DNA of 64,000 nt, from assembly GCA_025050535.1 (NCBI GenBank), contig JALBVF010000008.1, positions 26,918-90,917 of the forward strand, in the 5' to 3' direction. The notes below the pieces were generated by a model. It made no database searches. It saw only the letters and a program-made list of their open reading frames with translations, and had not been told where the DNA came from. The DNA comes from Candidatus Protistibacter heckmannii (lineage in GTDB: Bacteria; Pseudomonadota; Gammaproteobacteria; Burkholderiales; Burkholderiaceae). Of the stretch, positions 1 through 9,943 are shown piece by piece (positions within the stretch are counted from its first letter, which is position 1; each line of letters starts with the position of its first letter). Both the position numbers and the translations under genes were made by a program.

Positions 1-1
1 T

Positions 2-624
2 GATCTGCACGCGCCGCTGATCGGCCTGGAAGGGTATGCCACGCTGCTCGTGAAGAAGCACGGCAAGGCGATCGGCGAGGAGGGCCTCAAGTATCTGGAC
101 CGCATCAGCGCGGCGGCGCGGCGCATGGAGGACATCATCTCCGACCTGCTGCGCCTGTGCGCCTCGAGATGCAGCGCCGGCCTGTCAATCTGTCCGCGCT
201 GGCGCATACGATCGCCGTGGAGATGACCGCCGCGCAGCCGCAGCGCGGACTGCAATGGCGCATCGACGACGGGCTGTGGGCGGTGGCCGACAACGGACTG
301 ATGCGCATCGTCCTGGAGAATCTCTTCGGCAACGCCTGCGAATACACCGTCAACCGGGAAGACGTGGTGATTGAATTCACCGCCGCGCTGATTCAGGGCG
401 GCATGCGTGAGTTCTTCGTGCGCGACAACGGCGCTGGCTTCAACATGGCCTATGTCGATTCGCTGTTCAAGCCCTTCAAGCGCCTGCACACAGACAAGGA
501 GTTTTCCGGAAACGGTATCGGCCTGGCGACAGTGAAGCGCATCGTCGAGCGCCACGGCGGTTCGGTGCGCGCGCAGGGCGAGGTTGGCCATGGCGCGACG
601 ATCTATTTCACGCTGCCGGTCTAG
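2..624 (+). pseudogene. Sensor histidine kinase, C-terminal part, frameshifted
   Basis: The 5' end lies outside the window. The first 50 or so codons (frame 2) read as a HisKA dimerisation helix pair starting DLHAPLIGLEGYATLL, where the phospho-acceptor His of the family would lie just upstream or be replaced. Around 155-168 the reading frame changes to frame 1, where EMQRRPVNLSAL and a complete HATPase_c domain follow: N-box NLFGNACEYT, G1 box DNGAGFN, F-box LFKPFKRLH, G2 box GNGIGLATV. It ends at a TAG at 622-624. The frame change in the linker between HisKA and HATPase separates catalytic and dimerisation modules, so a full kinase is not made unless the shift is a sequencing error. Intact relatives are membrane or PAS-containing light/redox-type kinases; the sensed signal cannot be inferred. 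Confidence 0.75.
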
Positions 625-687
625 CTGGCGGCGCAAACCAGCGACGCAAACGGCCCGGCCTCCGCGGAATTTGCTATCGTTCGGGCT

Positions 688-930
688 ATGAATCTCGGGA
701 ACATCAACCTCTGGTCCATCTTCGTCGGCTGCGTTGCCTTCTACATGTCGTTCTTCGTGTCGCGCAAGCGCGCCACGAACCCGTCAGCTATGCGCAGACT
801 CAACGCCATGAAGAGCATGCTCGGCGACGCTATGGGCACGCGCTTCCATTGGATCGTCTACGTCACCCTGCCCTTCCTGCTGGGGGTCATGTTCGTGGTG
901 AACGGGCTGCGGGGGCGGCCGCCTTTCTGA
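688..930 (+). CDS. Small membrane protein of unknown function
   Basis: An 80-residue protein with two hydrophobic segments (about residues 8-25 and 50-72) separated by a basic stretch rich in Arg, Lys and Met, and a basic C-terminus. It probably spans the inner membrane twice. No family was recognised. It lies 63 bases after the kinase remnant in the same direction and ends before the convergent haem operon. No clear Shine-Dalgarno sequence precedes the ATG. The hydrophobic pattern and lack of stops support a real gene, but its expression is uncertain. Confidence 0.55.
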   Translation: MNLGNINLWSIFVGCVAFYMSFFVSRKRATNPSAMRRLNAMKSMLGDAMGTRFHWIVYVTLPFLLGVMFVVNGLRGRPPF

Positions 931-984
931 GCCTAGCGCTCGCCGCCGGCGCCTCTTCGGACGCCGGTCTTCCTGATTGAAGTT

Positions 985-2184
985 TCAGTTTTCCGCGAGC
1001 TTGGCCGCTTCGCGGTAGTGATGGTTCGCCTGCTCGGCGCGGTCGAGTTCGTCGTTGAGCTCGGCCAGCGCGAGATGGGCGCGCAGGCGCAGGCGGCGCT
1101 GTCCGGCGTCGCGCGCATAGTTCAGGCAGGCCTGCAGACTGACCTGGGCCTTGCCCCATAGCTGCTGCGCCTGGCACAGGCGGCCCAGCGCGAAGTGCAG
1201 CGCCGGATCGCCGGACCGGCCATGCAGCCAATTTTCCACCTGGGTGATGAGCGTGAGCGGAGGCAGGCCTTCGCCGTGGCAGCTCGCGTAGCGCAGCACC
1301 AGCCGTTCGTCCCAATTTTCTTCCAGCGCCTGTTCGAGGATGGTCCGCGCGATCACGGGTTTGTTCAGCGCGATGAGCAGGCGCGCCGCCTGATCGGCGT
1401 TGGCCGCACCGGTGCGCTCGGGCGCGGAGAGGCTGCGCCAGAAGAGGATGAGCGCGTCGGCGTCATGCTTGCGTTCGTCGAGAAGCCGCTTGCAGGCTTG
1501 CTGCTTGAGGCGCCCGGCGGCGACGGGATGCAGGGCGTTGCGCTTTTCGAGCATGCACGCGAGGCGCAGCACTTCAGCCCAGTTCTGCAGCTGCTGATGG
1601 GCGTGCAGCGCGATGCGCTGCACCTGGATCTGGCGCATGCCCTGGCTTTGCAGTTGCTCGATGGTTTCGAGCGCGCCGGTGGCGTCGCGTGATTCGGCCT
1701 GCATGCCGGCCTTGGAGACGAGCTTGGCCTGGGTCATGTCGGGATCGTGGATCTGCTCGAGCCATTCGTCGCGCCGGGCGAGTTCCTGCATGTTGTGTGC
1801 GGCGCGGGCGGCGAGCAGCGCGGCGGTGTCGGAGAGCTCGTCCCAGGACTGCGCCTCCAGCGCGAGCTTCTCGGCGCGCGCGAAGCGGCCGGCGGAGAGG
1901 CTGGAGATGGCTTCGCGCAGCGCGGTGACGGCGCGCTGCATGTGCAGGCCGCGCCGGTAGGCCACGGCCTTGGCGGGTAGCGTCCACATGGCCGAGGCGG
2001 TGCGGATCAGCACGTAGAGCAGCGCGAAGACAGCGAGCAGCACGAGTAGGAAGAGGTTGAGCGAGACGTCGATCCGGTACGGCGGATAGAAGAGGACGAC
2101 GTTGCTTTGATTGAACTGCACGAACAGCGCCAGCGCGACGGCCAGCGCGAACAGCAGGACGATCCAGAACAGCGAGCGCATCAC
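985..2184 (-). CDS. hemY: HemY, haem-biosynthesis-associated TPR membrane protein
   Basis: A 399-residue inner-membrane protein with two N-terminal transmembrane helices (about residues 3-22 and 40-62) and a cytoplasmic or periplasmic helical-repeat (TPR-like) region to the C-terminus. This is the normal layout and length of HemY proteins encoded at the end of proteobacterial hemCDXY operons, which are thought to help late haem synthesis but have no established catalytic activity; it is not the HemY protoporphyrinogen oxidase of Gram-positive bacteria. Its ATG overlaps the stop codon of hemDX by four bases (ATGA), which indicates translational coupling. It is the last gene of the operon. Confidence 0.9.
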   Translation of the reverse strand: MMRSLFWIVLLFALAVALALFVQFNQSNVVLFYPPYRIDVSLNLFLLVLLAVFALLYVLIRTASAMWTLPAKAVAYRRGLHMQRAVTALREAISSLSAGRFARAEKLALEAQSWDELSDTAALLAARAAHNMQELARRDEWLEQIHDPDMTQAKLVSKAGMQAESRDATGALETIEQLQSQGMRQIQVQRIALHAHQQLQNWAEVLRLACMLEKRNALHPVAAGRLKQQACKRLLDERKHDADALILFWRSLSAPERTGAANADQAARLLIALNKPVIARTILEQALEENWDERLVLRYASCHGEGLPPLTLITQVENWLHGRSGDPALHFALGRLCQAQQLWGKAQVSLQACLNYARDAGQRRLRLRAHLALAELNDELDRAEQANHHYREAAKLAEN

Positions 2185-4091
2185 TGGGCCCGCAGCCGTT
2201 GCGCGACGGCCAGGCTGCTGAGTTCGGGCAGGACGAGCGAGGGTGCCATGGTTTCGCCTTGCTTGATGAGGCTGCGCACGGACTGCACGCTGCCGGCGCC
2301 GGCGTCGAAGTAGTCGGCGAGCAGGCTTTTCGCGGCTGCGAGGTCATTGCGCAGCGCCGCCGGGTTGCGCGAGAGCAGCGAGACGCGCGCGCCGAGCAGG
2401 CGCAGCTTGAGGCTGGCGCGGATGAAGCCGGCCTGGTCGGCGCCGCCGAGCAGGCCGGCGGGCTGGTCGAAGCGGCGCACCTGCACGAGGCGCTCGGTTT
2501 CGTCCTTGATCGATTGCCAGGCGTCGACGGCGAGCTTTTCCCACCAGGGCGGCGCGTTCTTGGCGGAGGACTTGGCGGGCGCGGCCGGCTTGGCGGGCGG
2601 GGCGAGTTTTTCGCCGGCGTTCATGGGCAAGGTGTCGATGGCGGCGAGCGCCTGCTCGATGAGGATGGAGGCGTCGGCGAGGTCGAGCCGGGGCCTGGCC
2701 TTGAGCTTGTCCATGTCGGCCGCGAGCGCGCGGCGCAGCGGCGCGAACTGCTGGCGGTCGGCGCGGGCGGCGCGCATGTCTGCCTGCTGGAGGATGGCGA
2801 GGGTGGAGGCGACGTTACCGGTGAGCTGGAGCTGCTGCGCGGCGCCGGCGAGGCTTTGCTCGATCTCGGCGAGTAGGAAGCCGTTAGGGCCGTAGTCGGC
2901 GTAGAGCTGGTCGAGGTCGGCCTGCTTGTCGCGCATTTCGGCGATGCGCGATTCGGCCGCGCCGAGCTTGTCCTGCAGATCGCCCATGCCGGACTGGATG
3001 CGCAGCGCGGCTTCGCGCGAGACGATGTCGTTGTCGTGAGCGCGGGCCGAGAGTTCGACGGAGAGGATGTGCACCTGCAGTTGCAGAACGCCGAAGAGGA
3101 GCACGACCGCGCCGGCCAGCAGGAGGCGCCAGCGGCCGGCGTTCATGCTGGCGCCGATGCCGCCGATGCCGCCGATGCGGCTGCGCAGGTCGCGGGCGGG
3201 TCTGGCTTCGCCGGCGTCCCGTGCAGGGGACGCGGCGGCTTGATCATCCTGGGGTTTGTTGTTGTCGCTCATGGCCCATTGCTGTGCTGCGTTGGCAAGA
3301 TTGTCATCGCCGGAGCCCGATAGCACAAGCTTGCTGAAGCCGAGTTCGCGCGCGGCGTCGACGATGCGTGGATGCGGCGCGATGGCGGTGTCGGCGGCCG
3401 CGCCAAGCTTGACGAGGTTGCGCGCCGCCTCGGAGCTGGTGAGCAGCCAGACGTGGGGGCGCGCCAGCGCGCGCGCGAGCTGCGCCCACGCCTGCGCTCC
3501 GGGCAGCGGCGCGGCGCGGCGGTAGGCTTCGACGACGGTGACGACGGCGCCGGCCTGACGCAGGGAATCGGCGAGCAGTTCGCGCCCGCCGTTGCCGCGC
3601 ACGAGCAGCACGCGCTTGCCGGAGAGGCCTGCGGCGTCGAAGCCGGCGGCGCGCAATTCGGCGAGCAGGGTTTCGGAGTCGTAGCGTTCGTTTTTGGCGC
3701 TGGAGCCGTCGCCGCCGGCCTTGGGGCTGAGGATGCGGTGCTCGGGCGCGCGCACGCCGTGCGCCGCGAGCGCCGCGACGCTGCCCGGGCCGATGACGCC
3801 GATGGCGGTGGCGCGCGGCCAGCCGGCGCCGGGCAAGCGGCCGAAGGCGGAGTCGATGGCGCTGGGGCTGACGAAGATGGCCAGGGCGTAGGCGCCCGCC
3901 TCTCCCGTCAGCTCAGCCAGCGCGGCGTCGAGCCGCGACGGGTCTTCGGGCGGCAGGATGTCGATCAGGGGAAAGTGCAGTGTGTCGAGCCCGCGCTCGC
4001 GCAGAGCGGCTTCCAGCGCGCCGGCCTGGCCGGCGGGCCGGGTGACGATCGCGATGGGCACGATGGGAGCGTCGGGGTCGGTGGCTGGCAT
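2181..4091 (-). CDS. hemDX: Fused uroporphyrinogen-III synthase / HemX
   Basis: A 636-residue fusion. Residues 1 to about 265 form a HemD domain (start MPATDPDAPIVPIAIVTRPA, two Rossmann-like halves) that cyclises hydroxymethylbilane to uroporphyrinogen III. A low-complexity linker follows, then one transmembrane helix near residue 320 (LLLAGAVVLLFGVL) and a coiled-coil HemX region (SRIAEMRDKQADLDQLYADYG) ending about residue 636. HemX-type proteins accompany hemD in many proteobacteria; their role is poorly defined. The HemD-HemX fusion is frequent in Burkholderiales. The gene lies 69 bases downstream of hemC and overlaps hemY by four bases, so hemC-hemDX-hemY is one operon. No lesion was seen. 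Confidence 0.92.
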   Translation of the reverse strand: MPATDPDAPIVPIAIVTRPAGQAGALEAALRERGLDTLHFPLIDILPPEDPSRLDAALAELTGEAGAYALAIFVSPSAIDSAFGRLPGAGWPRATAIGVIGPGSVAALAAHGVRAPEHRILSPKAGGDGSSAKNERYDSETLLAELRAAGFDAAGLSGKRVLLVRGNGGRELLADSLRQAGAVVTVVEAYRRAAPLPGAQAWAQLARALARPHVWLLTSSEAARNLVKLGAAADTAIAPHPRIVDAARELGFSKLVLSGSGDDNLANAAQQWAMSDNNKPQDDQAAASPARDAGEARPARDLRSRIGGIGGIGASMNAGRWRLLLAGAVVLLFGVLQLQVHILSVELSARAHDNDIVSREAALRIQSGMGDLQDKLGAAESRIAEMRDKQADLDQLYADYGPNGFLLAEIEQSLAGAAQQLQLTGNVASTLAILQQADMRAARADRQQFAPLRRALAADMDKLKARPRLDLADASILIEQALAAIDTLPMNAGEKLAPPAKPAAPAKSSAKNAPPWWEKLAVDAWQSIKDETERLVQVRRFDQPAGLLGGADQAGFIRASLKLRLLGARVSLLSRNPAALRNDLAAAKSLLADYFDAGAGSVQSVRSLIKQGETMAPSLVLPELSSLAVAQRLRAQ

Positions 4092-4160
4092 GGTCTCGTT
4101 CAGGTGTGTCCGATATCCGGCTGGCGGCGGTCCCGGTCTGCGGCCAGCGTCTCAGCCGAC

Positions 4161-5171
4161 CTACGAAAGCTGGGCGACGATCTCGGCCGCGCCGCGTCCG
4201 AGCAGATCGGCGCCGAGGCGTTCTCCGAGGGCGCGCGCGGCGGAGGCGGAAGCGGCGTCGAGCGGGAGCTCGGCCGCGCCCTGCGCGTCCAGGCGGCGGC
4301 GGCCGTCGGGGAAGCCGACCGCCGCGCGCAGGCGCAGTTGGGCGGAGACGCCAGAGGCGGGCGTGATCCAGTCCGCATAGGCGGCCAGCGGGATTTGGCA
4401 GGAACCGCCCAGGGCGCGGGCCAAGCCGCGCTCGGCTTCCACGGCCAGGGCTGTGGGCAGATGATGCAGCGGCGCGAGCCAGGCGGCCAGCCCGGGCCGG
4501 CCCGCGGCAATCTCGATGCCCAGGGCGCCCTGGCCGGGCGCGGGCAGGCTGTCCTCGGGCTCGATGAGGCTGCGGATGCGCTCGCCCAGGCCCAGGCGCT
4601 TGAGGCCGGCGGCGGCGAGGACGATGCCGGTGTATTCGCCACGGTCGAGCTTGGCGAGGCGGGTGTCGAGGTTGCCGCGCAGGGGCTTGACCTGCAGGCT
4701 GGGGAAGCGGGTGCGTAGCATGGCTTCACGGCGCAGGCTGGAGGTGCCGACGACGCTGCCACCGGGCAGCGCGGCGAGGCCGTCGAAGCCGGGACAGACG
4801 AGGGCGTCGCGCGGGTCCTCGCGCTCGCCGATGGCGGTGAGGACGAAGCCCTCTGGCATGCCCATGGGCACGTCCTTGAGTGAATTCACCGCGAGGTCGG
4901 CGCGGCCATCGGCCAGCGCGGTCTCGAGCTCCTTGACGAAAAGGCCCTTGCCGCCGACCTTGGAGAGAGTGCGGTCTAGGATCTGGTCGCCGCGCGTGAT
5001 CATGCCGAGGATCTCGACCCGGCATTGCGGATAGAGGGCGAGCAGGGCGTCGCGGATGTGGTTGGCCTGCCAGAGGGCCAGACGGCTTTCGCGGCTGGCG
5101 ATGACCAGGCGTTCAGGTTCTGCCAAAGGCAGTGCGGATGAGGCTTGGCCGATGGTTTTGCTGGTGGTCAT
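4161..5171 (-). CDS. hemC: Porphobilinogen deaminase (hydroxymethylbilane synthase)
   Basis: Polymerises four porphobilinogen units to hydroxymethylbilane in the cytoplasm. About 336 residues from the ATG at 5171; a GTG six codons upstream (5189) is possible but adds only a non-conserved tail. Family signatures are present: [12 protein letters not shown] at the N-terminus, the substrate-binding Arg/Lys-rich ITRGDQILD and [11 protein letters not shown] segments, SLKDVPM, and [13 protein letters not shown], whose Cys carries the dipyrromethane cofactor. It is the first gene of the hem operon and is divergently oriented from argH with only about 45 bases between the start codons, so both promoters must overlap or be embedded in the neighbouring coding start. 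Confidence 0.96.
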   Translation of the reverse strand: MTTSKTIGQASSALPLAEPERLVIASRESRLALWQANHIRDALLALYPQCRVEILGMITRGDQILDRTLSKVGGKGLFVKELETALADGRADLAVNSLKDVPMGMPEGFVLTAIGEREDPRDALVCPGFDGLAALPGGSVVGTSSLRREAMLRTRFPSLQVKPLRGNLDTRLAKLDRGEYTGIVLAAAGLKRLGLGERIRSLIEPEDSLPAPGQGALGIEIAAGRPGLAAWLAPLHHLPTALAVEAERGLARALGGSCQIPLAAYADWITPASGVSAQLRLRAAVGFPDGRRRLDAQGAAELPLDAASASAARALGERLGADLLGRGAAEIVAQLS

Positions 5172-5201
5172 GGGGGCCGATGTTAGCACGCGCCCCGGGG
5201 C

Positions 5202-5207
5202 TATAAT
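5202..5207 (+). promoter_or_regulatory. Promoter -10 element of argH, suggesting a leaderless mRNA
   Basis: A perfect TATAAT lies eight bases before the argH ATG at 5216. Transcription would start about seven bases downstream of it, at or within a base or two of the start codon, so the argH message would have almost no leader. No ribosome binding site precedes the ATG, which fits. The -35 region is a poor match to TTGACA. Confidence 0.6.
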
Positions 5208-5215
5208 CGCGGCCT

Positions 5216-6634
5216 ATGAGCTCAGATTCCCAATTGCACAATAAAGCCTCGGGCTGGTCGGCGCGCTTCGCCGAGCCCATGTCCGAGCTAGTCAAGCGCT
5301 ATACCGCTTCGGTCGATTTCGACAAACGGCTGGCGCTGTTCGACATCCAGGGTTCGCTGGCCCACGCGGAGATGCTCGCGGCCCAGGGCATCATCAGCAC
5401 GCAGGACCGCGCCGACATCGAGCGCGGCATGGCGCAGATCCGCGCCGAGATCGAGGCGGGCCAGTTCCAGTGGCAGCTCGACCTGGAGGACGTGCACCTG
5501 AACATCGAGGCGCGGCTGACCGCTCTGGTGGGCATGGCCGGCAAGCGTCTGCACACCGGCCGTTCGCGCAACGACCAGGTGGCGACCGACATTCGTCTGT
5601 GGCTGTGCAACGAGATCGACGCGATCCTCGCGCTGCTGCGGGCGCTGCGCCTGGTCCTGCTGGACCTGGCCGAGCCGAACGCGGCGACAATCCTGCCGGG
5701 CTTCACGCATCTGCAGGTGGCGCAGCCGGTGACCTTCGGGCATCACCTGCTGGCCTACTTCGAGATGTTCGGCCGCGACGCGCAGCGTCTGGTCGACTGC
5801 CGCAAGCGCGTGAACCAGCTGCCGCTGGGTGCGGCCTCCCTGGCCGGCACGAGCTATCCGATCGACCGCGAGCGCGTGGCGCGCACGCTGGGCTTCGACG
5901 GCGTGTGCCGCAATTCGCTGGATGCGGTGTCGGACCGCGACTTCGCGATCGAATTCTGCGCGGCCGCCGCGCTGGTGATGACCCACGTCTCTCGCTTCTC
6001 GGAGGAGCTGGTGCTGTGGATGAGCCCGCGTGTGGGTTTTATCGACATCGCCGACCGCTTCTGCACCGGCAGCTCGATCATGCCGCAGAAGAAGAACCCC
6101 GACGTGCCCGAGCTGGCGCGCGGCAAGACTGGCCGCGTGAACGGCGACCTGATGTCGCTCCTGACCCTGATGAAGGGCCAGCCGCTCGCGTACAACAAGG
6201 ACAACCAGGAAGACAAGGAGCCGCTGTTCGACGCGGCGGACACGGTGTCAGACACGCTGCGCATCTTCGCGGAGATGGTCGCCGGCATCACGGTCAAGCC
6301 CGAGGCGATGCGCGCCGCCGCCCTGCAGGGCTACGCGACCGCAACCGATCTGGCCGACTATCTGGTGAAGAAGGGCATGGCCTTCCGCGACGCGCATGAG
6401 GCCGTGGCGCATGCGGTGCGCTATTGCGTGGGCAAGGGCTGCGATCTCGCGGACCTGAGTCTGGCCGAACTGCGCGAGGCAACGGGCCTGGGCGCGCAGG
6501 CAGAGCTGATCGGCGCGGACATCACGCAAGTGCTGACGCTGGAAGGCTCGGCCGCGGCGCGCAGCCATATCGGCGGCACCGCACCGGAGACTGTCAAAAA
6601 AGCGATCAAAGCCGCAAGATCAGAACTCGGATAG
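5216..6634 (+). CDS. argH: Argininosuccinate lyase
   Basis: Cleaves argininosuccinate to arginine and fumarate, the last step of arginine synthesis. The 472-residue protein has normal family length, with the fumarase/aspartase superfamily signature [12 protein letters not shown] near residue 285, [13 protein letters not shown] near residue 118 and TGSSIM on the mobile loop. No lesions were found although neighbouring genes are decaying, so arginine synthesis seems to be kept. It is transcribed divergently from hemC. Confidence 0.97.
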   Translation: MSSDSQLHNKASGWSARFAEPMSELVKRYTASVDFDKRLALFDIQGSLAHAEMLAAQGIISTQDRADIERGMAQIRAEIEAGQFQWQLDLEDVHLNIEARLTALVGMAGKRLHTGRSRNDQVATDIRLWLCNEIDAILALLRALRLVLLDLAEPNAATILPGFTHLQVAQPVTFGHHLLAYFEMFGRDAQRLVDCRKRVNQLPLGAASLAGTSYPIDRERVARTLGFDGVCRNSLDAVSDRDFAIEFCAAAALVMTHVSRFSEELVLWMSPRVGFIDIADRFCTGSSIMPQKKNPDVPELARGKTGRVNGDLMSLLTLMKGQPLAYNKDNQEDKEPLFDAADTVSDTLRIFAEMVAGITVKPEAMRAAALQGYATATDLADYLVKKGMAFRDAHEAVAHAVRYCVGKGCDLADLSLAELREATGLGAQAELIGADITQVLTLEGSAAARSHIGGTAPETVKKAIKAARSELG

Positions 6635-6683
6635 GAAAAACCGTTCAAACTGCACAATTGAGATCACTTGCGCAGGGGTCAGG

Positions 6684-6926
6684 ATGCATCCGTCTGATCA
6701 AGACAGACCGAACGGCCATCGCGGCGAGATGGGTGGCTGGCTGGCCGAAGTACGCGAAAGGCTGGTGCGGCTGGAGACCCGGATGGACTAGACCGCCACC
6801 AAGGCCGACCTGGAAATCCTCCGAGGGGATCTGCACAGGGAACTGCACGCCCTGACCTGGAAGATGTTCGCCTTAGGCGCCAGCCTGGTCGCCGCGGTCT
6901 ACGGCATCGCCCGTTACGTCAAATAA
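6684..6926 (+). pseudogene. Small coiled-coil membrane protein interrupted by an amber codon
   Basis: From the ATG at 6684 the reading frame gives about 35 codons (MHPSDQDRPNGHRG...RLETRMD), a TAG at 6789-6791, and 44 further codons in the same frame, ending at TAA 6924-6926. The second half contains TKADLEILRGDLHREL and a C-terminal hydrophobic helix (FALGASLVAAVYGIARYV). The layout of a short coiled coil followed by one membrane helix is common in small proteobacterial and phage-type proteins of unknown function. The simplest reading is one gene of 80 codons with a nonsense mutation. Confidence 0.6.
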
Positions 6927-6950
6927 GAGGGCGCTTCGTGAAGCGCCCTC
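6927..6950. terminator. Bidirectional hairpin between argH region and decarboxylase
   Basis: Perfect 10-bp stem GAGGGCGCTT / AAGCGCCCTC with loop CGTG, directly after the TAA at 6926 and 15 bases from the stop of the convergent decarboxylase gene. No long T-run follows on either strand. Its position between convergent genes supports a terminator function. Confidence 0.6.
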
Positions 6951-6964
6951 CCCGCCTCAGCACT

Positions 6965-9214
6965 TCACTGCTTCACGCAATCCACGTAGTAATCGATGCG
7001 CGGCCCGCCATTCGCCTTCACCAGGCCGTGGATATCGGTTTCGAACCCGGGGAAGCGCTCGTTGAATTCGCGGGCGAACTGCAGGTATTGGATGATGATC
7101 TTATTGAAGCGCTCGCCGGGGATCAACAGCGGGATGCCCGGCGGATAGGGGGTGAGCAGGGTCGCGGTGACGCGGCCTTCGAGCTTGTCGATGGCGACGC
7201 GCTCGATCTGGCGGTGGGCCATCATTGCCCACGCGTCCGAGGGCTTCATCGCCGGCTCCATGTTCGAGAGGTACATCTCGGTGGTCACGCGGGCCACGTC
7301 GTTGGCCTTGTAGACGCTGTGGATCTGGTCGCAGAGATCGCGCAGGCAGACGCGCTCATAACGCGGATGCTTGGCGACGAACTCAGGCAGCACGCGCCAC
7401 AGCGGCTGGTTCTTGTCGTAGTCGTCTTTGAACTGCTGCAAGGCGGCGACCAGCGAATTCCAGCGGCCCTTGGTGATGCCGATGGTGAACATGATGAAGA
7501 AGGAGTAGAGCCCCGTCTTCTCGACGATCACGCCGTGCTCGGCCAGGTATTTGGTGACGATGGCGGCGGGGATGCCGGAGTCGGCGAAGTCGCCGTCCAC
7601 GTCCTGGCCCGGGGTGATGACGGTGGCCTTGATCGGGTCGAGCATGTTGAAGCCGTCGGCCAGCTTGCCGAAGCCGTGCCAGCGCTCGTCGGCGCGGATG
7701 ACCCAATCCTCGCGCTCGCCGATGCCTTCCTCGGCCAGCCAGTCTGGGCCCCAGACCTTGAACCACCAGTCGGCGCCAAACTCTTCGTCCACCTTGCGCA
7801 TGGCGCGGCGGAAATCCAGCGCCTCAGCGATCGATTCCTCCACCAGCGCGGTGCCGCCGGGCGGCTCCATCATCGCGGCGGCCACGTCGCAGGAGGCGAT
7901 GATGGCGTACTGCGGTGAGGTGGAGGTGTGCATCAGATACGACTCGTTGAACACGTCGCGGTCGAGTTTGCGCTCCTCCGACTCCTGCACAAGGATCTGC
8001 GAGGCCTGCGAGAGGCCGGCGAGCAGCTTGTGGGTGGACTGGGTGGAGAAGACCATCGACTCCTTGGTGCGCCGGCGGCCGCGGCCGATGGCGTGCATGT
8101 CGCGGTAGAAGTCGTGGAAGGTGGCGTGCGGCAGCCAGGCTTCGTCGAAATGCAGGGTGTCGATCCGGCCGTCGAGCATGTCCTTGATCATCTCGACGTT
8201 GTAGACCACGCCGTCGTAGGTGCTCTGGGTGATGGTGAGCACGCGCGGCTTGAGGGTCTTGTCCGTGATGAAGGGATTGGCGTCGATCTTCTTCTGGATG
8301 GACTCCCAAGAGAATTCGCTCTTGGGGATGGGGCCGATGATGCCGAAGTTGTTGCGCGTGGGCATCAGGAAGACGGGCACGGCGCCGGTCATCATGATGG
8401 CGTGCAGCACAGACTTGTGGCAGTTGCGGTCCACCACCACGATGTCGCCCGGCGCGACGGTGCTATACCAGACGATCTTGTTGGAGGTGGATGTGCCATT
8501 GGTGACGAAGTACAGGTGATCGGCGTTGAAGATGCGCGCGGCGTTGCGCTCGGAGGCGGCCACCGGGCCGGTGTGGTCGAGCAGCTGGCCGAGTTCGTCC
8601 ACGGCATTGCAGACGTCGGCGCGCAGCATGTTCTCGCCGAAGAACTGGTGGAACATCTGGCCGACCGGGCTCTTTAGGAAGGCGACGCCGCCGGAGTGGC
8701 CGGGACAGTGCCAGGAGTAGGAGCCGTCGGAGGCGTAGTGCGTGAGCGCGCGGAAGAAGGGCGGCGCGAGCGAATCGAGGTAGACCTTGGCTTCGCGGAT
8801 GATGTGCCGGGCCACGAACTCGGGCGTGTCCTCGTTCATGAGGATGAAGCCGTGCAGTTCGCGCAGCACGTCGTTGGGGATGTGGCGCGAGGTGCGGGTT
8901 TCGCCGTAAAGGAAGATGGGGATGTCTTCGTTGCGTTTGCGCACTTCGGCGACGAAGGCGCGCAGGGCGGCGAGGGCCGCGTCGGTCTCCTCGGTGGAGC
9001 CGGTGCCGAACTCCTCGTCGTCGATCGAGAGGATGAAGCAGGAGGCGCGCGAGGCCTGCTGGGCGAAGGAGGTCAGGTCGCCGTAGCAGGTCAGGCCCAG
9101 CACTTCCATGCCTTCGGCCTCGATGGCCTTGGCCAGGGCGCGGATGCCCGAACCGGAAATGTTTTCCGAGCGGAAGTCTTCGTCGATGACGACGACGGGG
9201 AAGCGGAATTTCAT
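6965..9214 (-). CDS. Arginine/lysine/ornithine decarboxylase (PLP-dependent, group III)
   Basis: A 749-residue biodegradative-type amino acid decarboxylase: N-terminal receiver-like wing domain (residues 1 to about 125), PLP-binding core with the Schiff-base lysine in STHKLLAGLSQ (Lys about 396), and the C-terminal domain ending in FETDIHGLVKANG. Such enzymes remove CO2 from Arg, Lys or Orn, giving a polyamine or diamine and consuming a proton; the sequence alone does not settle the substrate, although Burkholderiales members are usually annotated as arginine or lysine decarboxylase. It is upstream of dcd in the same direction, an order that is conserved in relatives as far as I remember. Intact. 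Confidence 0.9.
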   Translation of the reverse strand: MKFRFPVVVIDEDFRSENISGSGIRALAKAIEAEGMEVLGLTCYGDLTSFAQQASRASCFILSIDDEEFGTGSTEETDAALAALRAFVAEVRKRNEDIPIFLYGETRTSRHIPNDVLRELHGFILMNEDTPEFVARHIIREAKVYLDSLAPPFFRALTHYASDGSYSWHCPGHSGGVAFLKSPVGQMFHQFFGENMLRADVCNAVDELGQLLDHTGPVAASERNAARIFNADHLYFVTNGTSTSNKIVWYSTVAPGDIVVVDRNCHKSVLHAIMMTGAVPVFLMPTRNNFGIIGPIPKSEFSWESIQKKIDANPFITDKTLKPRVLTITQSTYDGVVYNVEMIKDMLDGRIDTLHFDEAWLPHATFHDFYRDMHAIGRGRRRTKESMVFSTQSTHKLLAGLSQASQILVQESEERKLDRDVFNESYLMHTSTSPQYAIIASCDVAAAMMEPPGGTALVEESIAEALDFRRAMRKVDEEFGADWWFKVWGPDWLAEEGIGEREDWVIRADERWHGFGKLADGFNMLDPIKATVITPGQDVDGDFADSGIPAAIVTKYLAEHGVIVEKTGLYSFFIMFTIGITKGRWNSLVAALQQFKDDYDKNQPLWRVLPEFVAKHPRYERVCLRDLCDQIHSVYKANDVARVTTEMYLSNMEPAMKPSDAWAMMAHRQIERVAIDKLEGRVTATLLTPYPPGIPLLIPGERFNKIIIQYLQFAREFNERFPGFETDIHGLVKANGGPRIDYYVDCVKQ

Positions 9215-9357
9215 GCTGAGGACCTCACCAAAATATGGAACGACGATATGCGCCGGCTTGCCGGGCCGGCAGCGCCTTCATGCGGCGCAAGCCCGCCGCG
9301 GCGATTCCGCCCGGCGGCGATGCAGCTGCACAGCGAAATCCGCGTAAGCATACAGCT

Positions 9358-9924
9358 TTAAGCCTTCGGCAGTGTGACGCCGCGCTGGCCCTGGTATTTG
9401 CCGCCTCGGTCGCGGTAGGACACTTCGCAGACTTCGTCGGACTCCAGGAACAGCACCTGGGCACAGCCCTCGCCGGCGTAGATGCGGGCAGGCAGCGGCG
9501 TGGTGTTGGAGAACTCGAGGGTGACGTAGCCTTCCCATTCGGGTTCGAAGGGCGTGATGTTGACGATGATGCCGCAACGCGCGTAGGTGCTCTTGCCCAG
9601 GCAGATGGTGAGCACGTTGCGCGGGATGCGGAAGTATTCGACGGTGCGCGCCAGGGCGAAGGAATTGGGCGGGATGATGCATTCGTCGGCGGTGACGTCG
9701 ACGAAGGACTTTTCGTCGAAGTTCTTGGGGTCGACGACGGTGCTGTTGATGTTGGTGAAGATCTTGAATTCGTTGGCGCAACGGATGTCGTAGCCGTAGC
9801 TGGAGGTGCCATAGCTGACGATGCGCTTACCCTCGCGCTCGCGGATCTGGCCGGGCTCGAACGGCTCAATCATGCCGTTCTGCTCAGCCATGCGGCGTAT
9901 CCATTTGTCCGACTTGATCGACAT
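9358..9924 (-). CDS. dcd: dCTP deaminase
   Basis: Converts dCTP to dUTP, feeding dTMP synthesis. The ATG at 9924 gives 188 residues, starting [20 protein letters not shown], as in family members; a GTG two codons upstream is less likely because GGAG lies at the right distance from the ATG. The dUTPase-fold motifs are present: [12 protein letters not shown], the catalytic-loop segment containing GKSTYARCG, and [10 protein letters not shown] with the conserved Glu. C-terminus [12 protein letters not shown]. Intact, between the decarboxylase and a large decayed gene. Confidence 0.95.
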   Translation of the reverse strand: MSIKSDKWIRRMAEQNGMIEPFEPGQIREREGKRIVSYGTSSYGYDIRCANEFKIFTNINSTVVDPKNFDEKSFVDVTADECIIPPNSFALARTVEYFRIPRNVLTICLGKSTYARCGIIVNITPFEPEWEGYVTLEFSNTTPLPARIYAGEGCAQVLFLESDEVCEVSYRDRGGKYQGQRGVTLPKA

Positions 9925-9943
9925 CCCCACTCCTCATTGGGAG

